Source: CALBPI01 sp942491885 (GTDB lineage: Bacteria; Pseudomonadota; Gammaproteobacteria; Steroidobacterales; Woeseiaceae). Taken from it: a stretch of 64,000 nt of DNA. Location of the stretch: assembly GCA_942491885.1 (NCBI GenBank), contig CALOCQ010000002.1, positions 1,364,001 to 1,428,000 on the forward strand, given 5' to 3'. Below the pieces are notes generated by a model. The model was not told the DNA's origin. It saw only the letters and a program-made list of their open reading frames with translations, and searched no databases. The position numbers and the translations under genes were made by a program. This document shows positions 52,460 to 61,748 of this stretch, piece by piece (the first letter of the stretch is position 1; every line of letters starts with the position of its first letter).

Positions 52460-53923
52460 TCAGGCCTGATAGCGGTAGTATTCGATGCCGATATCCTGAA
52501 ACTGCTTGGCCGTATCCTTACCCACGGAGGCGACGAAGAACTCTTCGCCTGAGGGCTGCTCAAGATCGGCGATCAATCGCCCGTCGTGCAGCATTTCGTA
52601 TTGCGTCCGGGTCAGGTCGATTGGGTTTTCCAGCGACGCGGCAAAGCGCATTCGCCTGGTAGCATCACGCCAGCCGTCGGCGATGTACATCGGAATAACT
52701 TCGGCCGCATCGCCGCTGCCGTAGCCAAGCGTCAGGATTTCCTTGCCGCTCAGCTCGATGTCTTTTTCCAGCGCCTCTTCAAACCCGGCGGCCATCCATG
52801 CCGGCAGGGCGGCAGTGTAGAGATTGCCAAGATGTCGCATGCAGTCGCTGCCAATTGCCAGCTTTCGCATAACGAGGTCATCGAATTCGGCCGACGCGCG
52901 GAACACACGGGACAGTCCCATTGTCAGCGGCATGGCGTCTTCGTTCAGGTGATCGGCGTCCGCGAGCGAGACGATGTCGTGCTCGGCGCGGAGCTCGGCA
53001 AGCAGCGCGTCGAAATCGATGCCCGCGGTTTCGGCATAGCCTGCCAACTGTTTGAGGTCGTCTTCGCTGCCGCGCGCGAGCGCCCACAGCCACGCGACCG
53101 CCAGCCCGTTTTCCGGCATCCGCCGATACGGGCGGTGCATAAAAATGTGATCGACTGAGCGCAAGTGCGTAGCCGCATCGAGGCCGCGCCGCGTGTACAT
53201 GTCATCAAGTGCGTGCAGGGTCTCGTCGATATAGCAGGTCGTCGAGTACTTGCCGTTGAAGACCGGGAAGTCCTGCACCTGATGTGTTTCGCTGCGGTCC
53301 TGGCCACAGAAGCGCACCAGCGGTTTGCGGAAATCCATAATTCGATAGTCGGACGCACTGCCGCTGCTCTTGAGATCAACGACGGCCAGTTTAGGGTCTT
53401 CCTCGAGCAGCATCGCGACGGCGCCGGCGCCCTGCGTAGGTTCGCCGCTGGATTCGCGTTGATATTCGGCGATGTCGGCGCACACCACGATGGCTTTGCT
53501 GCCGCGGCTGTCGAAGGCCAGCGCACGCAGCGCGCTCTTCATTGCGTAAACGCCACCAAGACAGGCATGTTTGAATTCCGGAACTTCGCATGCGCGCGAC
53601 AGGGGCGGTTTGCCTTCAGCGACCAGTGCGCTGTCGATCATGCCTTTGATAATGACCGCACCCGCCGAGTTATCCAGGCTGGACTCTGTGCCAAGCCCAA
53701 GAAAGCGAATTTCCTGCGGGTCGAGTTCGTACTGACGAATCAGGCGCATGACGGCGGTTGCTGCCATCGTGTAGACGCTGTGCCGGTTGCCCCGCATACG
53801 AAAGCTATGGCCGACGACTTCACGCATCTTCGGCCATTGCTGGCCTGTCCAGTCACACCATTGTTCGAGATTGACGCGGTACGGTGGCACGTATGCCGCG
53901 AGACCACTGATTCCGATTTTCAT
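52460..53923 (-). CDS. mvaS: hydroxymethylglutaryl-CoA synthase
   Basis: A 487-residue thiolase-fold enzyme joining acetyl-CoA and acetoacetyl-CoA. The nucleophile Cys is in EFKHACLGGVYAMKSAL, the catalytic Glu probably in LGLGTESS, and the base His in IFMHRPYRRMPENG. It is longer than bacterial MvaS (about 390) through an extended C-terminal half. It supplies HMG-CoA to the reductase whose gene converges on it. Its own promoter would lie in the 130-bp gap before the DUF3667 gene end. Confidence 0.9.
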   Translation of the reverse strand: MKIGISGLAAYVPPYRVNLEQWCDWTGQQWPKMREVVGHSFRMRGNRHSVYTMAATAVMRLIRQYELDPQEIRFLGLGTESSLDNSAGAVIIKGMIDSALVAEGKPPLSRACEVPEFKHACLGGVYAMKSALRALAFDSRGSKAIVVCADIAEYQRESSGEPTQGAGAVAMLLEEDPKLAVVDLKSSGSASDYRIMDFRKPLVRFCGQDRSETHQVQDFPVFNGKYSTTCYIDETLHALDDMYTRRGLDAATHLRSVDHIFMHRPYRRMPENGLAVAWLWALARGSEDDLKQLAGYAETAGIDFDALLAELRAEHDIVSLADADHLNEDAMPLTMGLSRVFRASAEFDDLVMRKLAIGSDCMRHLGNLYTAALPAWMAAGFEEALEKDIELSGKEILTLGYGSGDAAEVIPMYIADGWRDATRRMRFAASLENPIDLTRTQYEMLHDGRLIADLEQPSGEEFFVASVGKDTAKQFQDIGIEYYRYQA

Positions 53924-54053
53924 ATTTTCGACTTACGTAACGCTGATGTAGATGACCGGCGCGGCACCGTTCAACCCACTATATTGAGCCCCCGCCCGAT
54001 TGTAGGCAGCCGCTAGCGGCGGGACAAGTCCAAAGCGCGAGGGCGGCGCCGGA

Positions 54054-55572
54054 TCAATAGGTAACAACAATAAAGAGAAGCATTGCTACCAGCACCAGCA
54101 TGGTTGCCGCCAGATAGCCGCCAAGAAGCAGTAGGTATTTGATTATGCTGACGAAACGTCCTTGCTCATAGACCCGGCGCATGGCCTTGTAAAGGTATAG
54201 CGGGATGTAGAAGCCGACCAGAACGTTGGGCAATATAAACAGCCAACTGGGCGCGGTCGACATCGCCAGCAGGACGTTATAGACGTAGATCAGCGATCCG
54301 GCGAGAAACGCGAACGAATGGTAGTGGACCAGCAACAGCAGGTGTTCGACGTAGTAACGGCGCGACAGCGGGTAGAGCAATTTGAGCAAGAACGCGAGCA
54401 AGGGCAGCAGCCCGAGCGCCGCGACCGGCGTGTTCTGCGCCAGCTTGTCGATAAACCGTCGGCCGCTATCCGCCTTGATATCGTCGCACACGGCTTGCAC
54501 CCGTTCCGGTGTGATGCGCTCGTCAAGCCACGGGATACCGGTGTCCGCTATGCCTATCTGACAATAAAAATTGTCGTTATCGTCTTTCTCAGGTGCCGCC
54601 TCTTGTACCGCGACCGGCTCATCGCTGATCGTCGTTTCAGCATCTGTCTGAGCCTCTGCCTGCCTGAGTATCCGTCTGCAGGGTATCGCTTGCCTGTGTG
54701 CTGGCAGTGGCTGCGGTGTTGTCGAGCTCGTCGAGCAAGGCAACCACCGCGCTAATCTCGTTGACCGAAAGCTCAACGTTGCCGCCATCTGCATCCTCGA
54801 TTTCACTTTCAACGCGCTCGAGCAGCTTGTTGATCGTAGCCGCTTGTCCGGGGCTCAGCTCGCCGTCCGTCGCTTTTTCCTGCAGTGCTTCCCGTAGCTC
54901 GGTGATTTCGGCCGGTGAAAGGTTGGATACGTTGGCATCGAAATTAATCGTGCCATCACCATCCCCCAGCGTGCGTGTCAGCAGGAAAAACAGAAAGCTC
55001 AGAACGAGATACATTCTGAATGGCGGCATGTAGCGTGCCCGCCTGCCGCGCAGATATTCCGCAGTGAGATACCCCGGGCGGCGCAGCAATGGCATTAACG
55101 TGCGCCACATTCGCGAGTCGAGCTCGAACATGTCGCCAACCGCGTCGCGCACGAGCTCCATCAGACTGATCAGTCGGGTATTGCCGCGCTGGCCGCAGTT
55201 CCAGCAGTACTGTCCATCAAGCACCACATTGCAATTCAGGCAACGCGCGTCGGCACTTTCGCTGCGGCTGACGACAGCGTGCACGTTGCGGCTGGCGTCA
55301 AGGTCGTCGCCGAAGATCGCAAGACCCTTTTCGCGCATAGCCTCTGCGCTGGTGGTCAGGTAGGCGTCGAGCGCGGCCTGGTCGCTGACCACATATTGAA
55401 CGGTGTGGATAAAGCGACCGCTGTCTTCCTCCACCGGATCGAACCGGTTTGCCTCGATAAAGCCAGGTAGCGCGAGCATATCGTCGATATGCCCTGCCAA
55501 CCATGCGCCGAGTTCCACGCTGCGCTCAGCGGGAACCCTCAGGCTGACTTCATAGACAACGCGTTTACTCAG
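54054..55572 (-). pseudogene. DUF4286-DUF3667 membrane protein, interrupted by a one-base frameshift
   Basis: Two overlapping frames together make one protein of about 500 residues. The first part has an N-terminal DUF4286-like domain (VVYEVSLRVPAERS), a zinc ribbon (CLNC...CWNCG) and the DUF3667 core (RPGYLTAEYLRGRRARYMPPFRMYLVLSF). The second part supplies four more membrane segments, ending LVAMLLFIVVTY. The frames join near 54655-54662, where a GGCA repeat suggests insertion of one base: before it the protein reads LQTDTQA, after it AEAQTDAETT. The frame reaches back to a CTG overlapping the fadE stop, with AAGGA 6 bases upstream, a plausible rare start; the first conventional start is a GTG 18 codons later. 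It may be a real inactivation, a phase-variable site or a sequence error. Confidence 0.7.
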
Positions 55573-58163
55573 GTTTCATCCTTGACTATCGCCTTTTTGC
55601 GCACCGGCTTCTTTTTTGTAGCGGTCTTTTTCTTGCTGGTTGCTTTCCTGACAGCGGTTTTCTTGCCGGCCTTCTTGCGTGTAGCTGCCGGTTTTTTTGC
55701 CGACGCCTTAACCGCAGTACTGCTTTTCCCGCCGATCTCACTGCTATCAAAGTCATCGACGGCGATCAGCTCGAAAATTGCCTCATGATATTTAATCAGC
55801 AACGCAGCCTGCTGTTTGTCGAGCAGACCGAGATCCAGCGCCTGTTCTACCTGCAAAGGCAGATAATCGGCATCGAGCGTACCGGCCTTGTGCGCATCGC
55901 GCAGCTTGCGTTCAAGCGGCTCTACTTCACCCGACATTTCAAGCGCGGCCTGAAGCATACCCAGCGGATTTTCGGCTTGTTGTTCGCGATACACCTGTGC
56001 ACACAGACGGTCGCGGGTGGCGGTCGGATTGATCATCAGGTCGACGATGTTCTTGCCGATAAGATCCGACGGAGCTGAGTAGGTGCGACCGCGCGGGAAA
56101 ATCAATGCGCGCAGCAGCCAGGCAACAGGGCGGTTCGGGAAGTTTTGCAGGAAGCCGTGCAGTTGTTCCTGAGCTTCATACATCAGTGTCCGGACAGACC
56201 ACTCTACCAGCGGCAGGTCCTTAGGCTGGCGGCCTTCATTTTCGTAGTGCTTGAGTACGGCGCTGGCCAGGTACATGTAACTGAACACATCACCGAGTCT
56301 CGCCGACAAGCGTTCCTTGATCTTGAGGCGTCCGCCCAGCGTCAGCATGGCGAAGTCAGCGGTTAATGCGAATGCGGCGCTATAGCGGTTGATGTTCTGG
56401 AAGTAACGTTGGGTTGCGCCCTGTACCGGTACTTCACTGAACTTCGCGTGCGTTAGCGCGAGCACGAGCGCGCGCGCAGCATTGCTGATGGCATAGCCGA
56501 TATGGCCGAACAGCGCCTTGTCGAATTCCGCGAGTCCGCGATCGGTGTCTTCGTCCTGAGCCGCGTGCAATTCGCGCAGTACGAACGGGTGACAGCGAAT
56601 CGCACCCTGACCGAAGATGATCAGCGAGCGGGTCAGGATATTGGCGCCCTCGACGGTAATCGCGATCGGAAGGGCCATGTAGCCGCGCCCGAGATAATTA
56701 CGCGGACCCATCATGACGCCTTTGCCGCCCTGCACATCCATTGCGTCGTTGGCGACTTTGCGTGCCAGCTCGGTGCAATGATATTTCAGGATGGCGGAAG
56801 GTACTGCAGGCTTCTCACCTTCGGTGATGGCACCGGCCGTGACGTTCACCGCAGCGTTCATGATGTAGGTATTGCCGGCCATGCGCGCGATGGCCTCGCC
56901 GACGCCTTCGAACATACCGATCGGCAAATGGAACTGCTTGCGGATGCGCGCGTACGCGCCGGTGGCAAAAGTCGCTGCCTGGCCGCCGCCCGCGCCGCTG
57001 GACGGCAGCGTGATTGCGCGGCCGACCGAGAGCAACTCGACGAGCATTTTCCAGCCCTTGCCGGCCATTTCGGGCCCGCCAATGATGTAGTCGAGCGGCA
57101 CGAATACGTCTTTGCCGCTGGTCGGGCCGTTCTGGAACGGCACGTTGAGCGGCAGGTGACGGCGACCGTGGACGACCCCGGGGGTGTCAGTCGGAATCAA
57201 CGCAGCGGTGATGCCGTAGTCATCGACATCGCCGATGAGGTTGTCGGGGTCGCGCAGTTTGAATGCGAGCCCAAGCACCGTCGCGACCGGCGCGAGCGTG
57301 ATGTAGCGCTTGTCCCAGTTCAGGCGAATGCCGATGATTTCTTTGCCTTCCCAGGTGCCTTTGCACACCACGCCGGAATCGATCAGCGCCGCTGCATCGG
57401 AGCCGGCTTGCGGCGAGGTTAACGCGAAGCAAGGCACCTCATCACCGGAAGCAAGGCCCGGGAGATAGCGTTTTTTCTGTGCATCCGTGCCGTAGTGCAA
57501 CAGCAACTCGGCAGGGCCCAGTGAGTTGGGCACGCCGATCGTCGATGCCGCGACCGTTGAGCGTGTCGACAGCTTCTTGAGGATTTGCGCGTTCGCATAC
57601 GGCGAGAACTCAAGCCCGCCGTATTCCTTCGGGATGATCATCGCGAAGAAGCGGTGCTCCTTAATATATGCCCAGATTTCCGGAGGCATATCGCCAAGCT
57701 CATGACTGATCTGCCAGTCATCAAGCATCCGGCACAGGTCTTCCGTCGGCCCGTCGAAGAACGCCTGCTCTTCTTCGGTCAGTCGCGGTGCCGGCTGCGA
57801 CATCAGTCGGCTCCAGTCAGGCAGGCCGGTGAACAATTCACCGTCCCACCAGACGCTGCCGGCTTCCAGTGCTTCGCGCTCGGTGTCCGACATTTGCGGC
57901 AGCATCGTGCGGTATTTTTTGAGCATCGGTGCGGTGATCTGGTCGCGCCGGAAATCTTCAAAATTGAGGACTACCATCGCGATGACAACGAGCCACAAAA
58001 TCAACATCACGAAGCCGTAGCCATCGCCGAAGATCTGGTAGACGAACACGCCCGCCGCACTGGCGATCGTCGCCGTTCGCAGGTCAACACGTTTATAGGC
58101 CAGCGCGAGTGCGCCGCCAACGATCAGAACAAACCAGAACAATCCGGCGATAAAGTCGAACAC
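55569..58163 (-). CDS. fadE: acyl-CoA dehydrogenase FadE with basic C-terminal tail
   Basis: An 864-residue FadE-type enzyme for the first step of beta-oxidation. It has an N-terminal membrane anchor (two hydrophobic segments within 1-65), a FAD/acyl-CoA dehydrogenase core (IIPKEYGGLEFS, CFALTSPQAGSDAAA, GAGGGQAATFATGAYARIR, DAMDVQGGKGVMMGPRNYLG) and the FadE-specific C-terminal domain. The last 50 residues are Lys/Ala/Thr-rich (e.g. KKAGKKTAVRKATSKKKTAT), like histone H1 or AlgP tails, and are not part of the usual 810-820-residue protein. The start is GTG with GGAG 6 bases upstream. It follows mdh by 12 bp. Confidence 0.92.
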   Translation of the reverse strand: MFDFIAGLFWFVLIVGGALALAYKRVDLRTATIASAAGVFVYQIFGDGYGFVMLILWLVVIAMVVLNFEDFRRDQITAPMLKKYRTMLPQMSDTEREALEAGSVWWDGELFTGLPDWSRLMSQPAPRLTEEEQAFFDGPTEDLCRMLDDWQISHELGDMPPEIWAYIKEHRFFAMIIPKEYGGLEFSPYANAQILKKLSTRSTVAASTIGVPNSLGPAELLLHYGTDAQKKRYLPGLASGDEVPCFALTSPQAGSDAAALIDSGVVCKGTWEGKEIIGIRLNWDKRYITLAPVATVLGLAFKLRDPDNLIGDVDDYGITAALIPTDTPGVVHGRRHLPLNVPFQNGPTSGKDVFVPLDYIIGGPEMAGKGWKMLVELLSVGRAITLPSSGAGGGQAATFATGAYARIRKQFHLPIGMFEGVGEAIARMAGNTYIMNAAVNVTAGAITEGEKPAVPSAILKYHCTELARKVANDAMDVQGGKGVMMGPRNYLGRGYMALPIAITVEGANILTRSLIIFGQGAIRCHPFVLRELHAAQDEDTDRGLAEFDKALFGHIGYAISNAARALVLALTHAKFSEVPVQGATQRYFQNINRYSAAFALTADFAMLTLGGRLKIKERLSARLGDVFSYMYLASAVLKHYENEGRQPKDLPLVEWSVRTLMYEAQEQLHGFLQNFPNRPVAWLLRALIFPRGRTYSAPSDLIGKNIVDLMINPTATRDRLCAQVYREQQAENPLGMLQAALEMSGEVEPLERKLRDAHKAGTLDADYLPLQVEQALDLGLLDKQQAALLIKYHEAIFELIAVDDFDSSEIGGKSSTAVKASAKKPAATRKKAGKKTAVRKATSKKKTATKKKPVRKKAIVKDET

Positions 58164-58175
58164 GACAGTCTCCAG

Positions 58176-59153
58176 TTACAGAAGGTTTTCGATAGCGGCG
58201 CGTTCTTCGCGCAGCTCGGTTTCGGTGGCATCCATCAATGCGCGGCTCGCATCGGTAATCGCCAGGTCCTGAACGATTTCGTATTTGCCGCCGCTGCAAC
58301 GCACAGGATAAGAATAGATGATGCCCGGCTCAACGCCATAGCTGCCGTCCGACGGGATCGCCATGCTGACCCAGGAGTCTTTGGCGGTGCCGAGTGCCCA
58401 GTCGTGCATGTGGTCAATCGCCGCTGATGCGGCAGATGCTGCCGATGATGCACCGCGAGCTTTGATGATTGCGGCGCCGCGTTGCTGCACGGTCGGGATG
58501 AAATCGTCGGTCAGCCATTTGTCGTCGACCAGAGCATTGGCGTCTTTACCATCCACGCTGGCGTGACTGACATCGGGGTATTGCGTCGCGGAATGGTTGC
58601 CCCAGATGATCATGTTTCTGACGTCGCTGACGTGTTTACCGGTCTTGGCCGCGAGCTGTGCAATTGCACGGTTGTGGTCGAGCCTTGTCATCGCCGTAAA
58701 GTTGGCCGCGTTGAGATCCGGCGCGTTAGCTTGCGCGATCAATGCGTTGGTGTTCGCCGGATTGCCGACCACAAGCACTTTGATGTCGCGGCTTGCCACG
58801 CTGTTCATCGCCTGGCCCTGTGCCGAGAAGATTTTTGCGTTCGCCTCGAGCAGGTCTTTACGCTCCATGCCGGGCCCGCGTGGGCGGGCGCCGACCAGTA
58901 ATGCGTAATCCGCGTCTTTAAAAGCGACGCTCGCGTCGTCGGTCGCGACAACGCCGGCGAGTGTCGGGAACGCACAATCGTCGAGCTCCATGACAACGCC
59001 TTGCAGTGCCGGCAACGCCGGGGTGATCTCCAGCAATTGCAGGATGACCGGTTGGTCGGTGCCGAGCATCTGGCCGGACGCAATCCGGAATGCCAACTGG
59101 TAGCCAATCTGGCCGGCGGCGCCGGTGATTACAACGCGAACGGGATGTTTCAT
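58176..59153 (-). CDS. mdh: malate dehydrogenase
   Basis: A 325-residue NAD-dependent enzyme of the cytosolic type: ITGAAGQIGYQLAFRIASG, VGARPRGPGMERKDLL with substrate arginines, VVGNPANTNA, LDHNRA and the catalytic His in WGNHSATQYPDV. It works in the TCA cycle. It heads a likely operon with fadE and the DUF3667 gene, linking beta-oxidation and the TCA cycle. Confidence 0.95.
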   Translation of the reverse strand: MKHPVRVVITGAAGQIGYQLAFRIASGQMLGTDQPVILQLLEITPALPALQGVVMELDDCAFPTLAGVVATDDASVAFKDADYALLVGARPRGPGMERKDLLEANAKIFSAQGQAMNSVASRDIKVLVVGNPANTNALIAQANAPDLNAANFTAMTRLDHNRAIAQLAAKTGKHVSDVRNMIIWGNHSATQYPDVSHASVDGKDANALVDDKWLTDDFIPTVQQRGAAIIKARGASSAASAASAAIDHMHDWALGTAKDSWVSMAIPSDGSYGVEPGIIYSYPVRCSGGKYEIVQDLAITDASRALMDATETELREERAAIENLL

Positions 59154-59269
59154 GGAATATCTGCCTTATTGGTCTTAATCGGTAATTTCCAATTATCCCA
59201 TATGAATGACGTTGTTGCACTGCACAATAAATTGAAAGCGGACTAGTTCCACAAAAAACGAAAAAAAAC

Positions 59270-59309
59270 TTGCAGGTTAGAAGATCGGTGTTATAGTTGA
59301 CTACAACAC
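59270..59309 (+). promoter_or_regulatory. sigma-70 promoter overlapped by a palindromic operator
   Basis: A TTGCAG (-35) and TATAGT (-10) pair with 16-base spacing is overlapped by a 22-bp near-perfect palindrome at 59288-59309, arms GTGTTaTAGT and ACTAcAACAC around TG. It stands 24 bases before the small-peptide gene heading an operon that encodes a GntR/YtrA-type regulator. Repressor blocking of the -10 box is the likely mechanism. Confidence 0.65.
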
Positions 59310-59333
59310 CAACCCAGAGGCGGAGTATTCCCC

Positions 59334-59519
59334 ATGACCCAGCGTACCCCTTACAATTCGACACCCACAGTTCTGCGCGAGAGCCGCGGCAACGCTTTTA
59401 GCGGGTTTGTTGCATTGGCGCTACTCGCAATGTTCGCCCTGGCACTGGTCTCCAGTGAGCTAGATTCGGGTCAACCGGGCATATCAACGCCGGTAGCGAC
59501 GGTAATTGCCGGCCAGTAG
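59334..59519 (+). CDS. small single-span membrane protein leading a YtrA-type operon
   Basis: A 61-residue protein that I do not recognise: a polar N-terminus (25 residues), one hydrophobic helix (FVALALLAMFALALVSSEL) and a short polar end. GGCGGAG lies 8 bases before the ATG. Its place directly after the operator and ahead of the regulator and transporter genes suggests it belongs to the ABC system or senses the same membrane stress. Confidence 0.65.
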   Translation: MTQRTPYNSTPTVLRESRGNAFSGFVALALLAMFALALVSSELDSGQPGISTPVATVIAGQ

Positions 59520-59534
59520 CCCTTGGCTACTGGC
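59512..59534 (+). promoter_or_regulatory. intercistronic hairpin overlapping a stop codon
   Basis: A perfect 10-bp stem (GCCAGTAGCC / GGCTACTGGC, loop CTT) spans the stop codon of the small membrane protein. No T run follows closely. It could trim expression of the regulator and transporter genes or protect the upstream mRNA end. Confidence 0.55.
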
Positions 59535-59549
59535 GCTTAATCTGTTTCG

Positions 59550-59951
59550 ATGACGCCGTCTGACGCGCATAACGACTGGAGCTTGATGGACCCGAACTGG
59601 AACGACGACCAGCCGATTTATCGGCAGTTGCGAGACCGCGTCGTCGCAATGCTTCTCGAAGGCGTACTTTCGGACGGTGATGCACTGCCGTCGGTGCGCA
59701 ATGTCGCCGCCGAATACCGGCTCAATCCCCTGACCGTACTGAAAGGCTACCAGGAGCTCGTCGACGAGAATCTGGTCGAAAAACGTCGCGGACGCGGCAT
59801 GTATCTTCTGCCCGGCGCCCGCAAGCGCGTGCTCAGCGACGAGAAGGCGCGCTTTCTGGACAAGCAGTGGCCCGAGGTGGTTGCAACGATCGGACGGCTC
59901 GAGCTGGACCCGGAAGAGCTTCTTTCGGCGATTAAAAAGAAAGACGCATAA
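59550..59951 (+). CDS. GntR-family regulator, YtrA subfamily
   Basis: A 133-residue regulator: N-terminal winged HTH (QPIYRQLRDRVVAMLLEG, LPSVRNVAAEYRLNPLTVLKGYQEL, VEKRRGRGMYL) and a short C-terminal dimerisation helix pair, without the large effector domain of other GntR proteins. This compact form defines the YtrA group, which usually represses a linked ABC transporter operon and responds to cell-wall or membrane-active agents. It should bind the palindrome in front of the operon. Confidence 0.9.
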   Translation: MTPSDAHNDWSLMDPNWNDDQPIYRQLRDRVVAMLLEGVLSDGDALPSVRNVAAEYRLNPLTVLKGYQELVDENLVEKRRGRGMYLLPGARKRVLSDEKARFLDKQWPEVVATIGRLELDPEELLSAIKKKDA

Positions 59952-59973
59952 GATTTTCGCTTAGGGAGTGCCG

Positions 59974-60834
59974 ATGTCTGCATTGGTAACAGCTAGTGGT
60001 GTGAGTAAACGCTATGGCAAGACAGTCGCGGTCGACGATGTCAGTTTTGATATTGAGGCGGGCAGAATTGTCGGGCTCATTGGCCCGAACGGGGCCGGAA
60101 AGACGACGCTTCTCAAGGCGATACTCGGGCTGACCGACTGCGATGGACAAATGTCCGTCTGCGGGCTTGACCCGTTCAAGCAACGCAAAGCCCTGATGAA
60201 TGAGGTCAGTTACGTGGCCGATGTCGCGGTGCTGCCGCGCTGGATCACCGTAGACCGGTTGCTGTCCTTCGTGCAGCAAACACATCCGCGCTTTGCGCTC
60301 AAAGAGGCGCAGGCGTCGCTGACGAAAACCAAGATTCAGCCGGGTGCCAAGGTAAAGGAGCTGTCCAAGGGCATGGTCGCGCAGCTCCATCTGTCGATCA
60401 TCATGGCGATTGACGCGAAGCTGCTCATCCTGGATGAGCCAACTTTGGGCCTCGATATTCTGTTTCGTAAATCCTTTTACAGTGAACTGCTTAACGACTA
60501 CTTCGATGAAGAGCGCACGATCCTGATCACCACGCATCAGGTCGAGGAGATCGAAAACCTGCTGAGCGACGTCATGTTTATCGATGATGGTCGCATTGTG
60601 CTGAATCAAACTGTGGAGCAGGTCGGCGAGCAATTTACCGAGCTGATGGCCACGCCGGACACCGCGGAGCGAGCGCGTGCGTTTGGGCCACTGACCGAAA
60701 GGGCCGTGTTCGGCAAGACCGTGTTTACATTTGAAGGCGTGGCGCGCGACCAGCTAAGAGAGTTGGGTGACGTGCGCACCCCGGGGCTTGCCGATCTGTT
60801 TGTCGCCAAACTCAGCCGGGAGCGTGCCGCATGA
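59974..60834 (+). CDS. ABC transporter ATP-binding protein (YtrB-like)
   Basis: A 286-residue ATPase: Walker A GPNGAGKTTLLKA, Walker B LLILDEPTLGLD, switch TTHQVEEIEN. The signature is ELSKGMVAQL, where Lys replaces the second Ser/Gly of LSGG, a form common in YtrB/bacitracin-type exporters. I prefer the ATG five bases after GGGAG to the GTG two codons earlier. It overlaps the permease gene by 4 bp. Confidence 0.9.
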   Translation: MSALVTASGVSKRYGKTVAVDDVSFDIEAGRIVGLIGPNGAGKTTLLKAILGLTDCDGQMSVCGLDPFKQRKALMNEVSYVADVAVLPRWITVDRLLSFVQQTHPRFALKEAQASLTKTKIQPGAKVKELSKGMVAQLHLSIIMAIDAKLLILDEPTLGLDILFRKSFYSELLNDYFDEERTILITTHQVEEIENLLSDVMFIDDGRIVLNQTVEQVGEQFTELMATPDTAERARAFGPLTERAVFGKTVFTFEGVARDQLRELGDVRTPGLADLFVAKLSRERAA

Positions 60835-61748
60835 TCTCCCGGATGTTGATACTGATCCGCCGCGAATTGTGGGAACACAAGGCGCTGTACTTCGCGCCGA
60901 TAGTAATGGCAGGTCTGATAATTTTTGGCTTCGTGCTGTCGTTTCTGACCGCGATCTTTACCGGCGGGGCGTTTGAAATTGTTGTCGCGACCGGCCAGAT
61001 GTTTGGTGCGCCTGCAAGTCTGACCGGCGGTGGCGTGCTGTTGCTGGTGCCCTTCGCGGTCCTCAATCTTGTGCTCGCGGCCGTTGTATTCTTCTACAGC
61101 ATTGATGCTTTGTATGCCGAACGAAAAGACAAGAGCATTTTGTTCTGGCGCTCTCTGCCAATCACCGACAACGAAACGGTCATCTCCAAGTTCGTCACGG
61201 CAATCGTCGCCGCACCGCTGGTGACGACGGCAATCATTGTTGCGACACAGATCGTGTTGCTGCTCATTGCCTCACTCGTCGTAATTATTGGTGGTGGTAA
61301 TGCCGTCGAGCTACTCCTGGGGCCGCTGCCGTTTGTCCAGTTCTGGATCCTGATGGCCTACATACTGGTTACCGCATCGCTGTGGTTTGCACCGATCATC
61401 GCGTGGTTTCTTTTGTGTTCAGCCTTCGCCCGTCGTTCGGTACTGATCTGGGTAGCGTTACCACCGATCGTCGCGATCATGCTGGAAGGCATCGTTTTTC
61501 GCGGCACGAACATCGCGCGCCTGATCGGTGATCGTTTCTCGCAAGCGTCGGTATCGGGACTGCGGCTCCCGGACGGCATCATCGATGATGAGGAAGCGCT
61601 CAAGGCGCTGGTCCTGAGCGGTGATATCGACTTGTTGGCGGCAATTGCGCCCGGACAGTTCCTGGTCTCGCCAGGTTTGTGGGGCGGGCTTGTCGTCGCG
61701 GCGTTGTTCGGTGCCGTCGCCGTTTACTGTCGTCGTTTCCGCAGCTGA
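60831..61748 (+). CDS. ABC transporter permease of the YtrA-type operon
   Basis: A 305-residue membrane protein with six or more hydrophobic segments and an N-terminal RRELWEHKALYFAPIVMAGLI, typical of ABC-2 permeases paired with YtrB-like ATPases. FYSIDALYAERKDKSILFWRSLPITDNETV is the conserved cytoplasmic loop of this family. The last 25 bp overlap the end of the convergent pspF gene. Confidence 0.88.
   Translation: MISRMLILIRRELWEHKALYFAPIVMAGLIIFGFVLSFLTAIFTGGAFEIVVATGQMFGAPASLTGGGVLLLVPFAVLNLVLAAVVFFYSIDALYAERKDKSILFWRSLPITDNETVISKFVTAIVAAPLVTTAIIVATQIVLLLIASLVVIIGGGNAVELLLGPLPFVQFWILMAYILVTASLWFAPIIAWFLLCSAFARRSVLIWVALPPIVAIMLEGIVFRGTNIARLIGDRFSQASVSGLRLPDGIIDDEEALKALVLSGDIDLLAAIAPGQFLVSPGLWGGLVVAALFGAVAVYCRRFRS

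Noticed and set aside
54637..55518. Treating the two halves of the DUF3667 gene as separate genes
   Set aside because: The downstream frame has no start or ribosome site in the overlap, and together the pieces make one normal-length domain chain.
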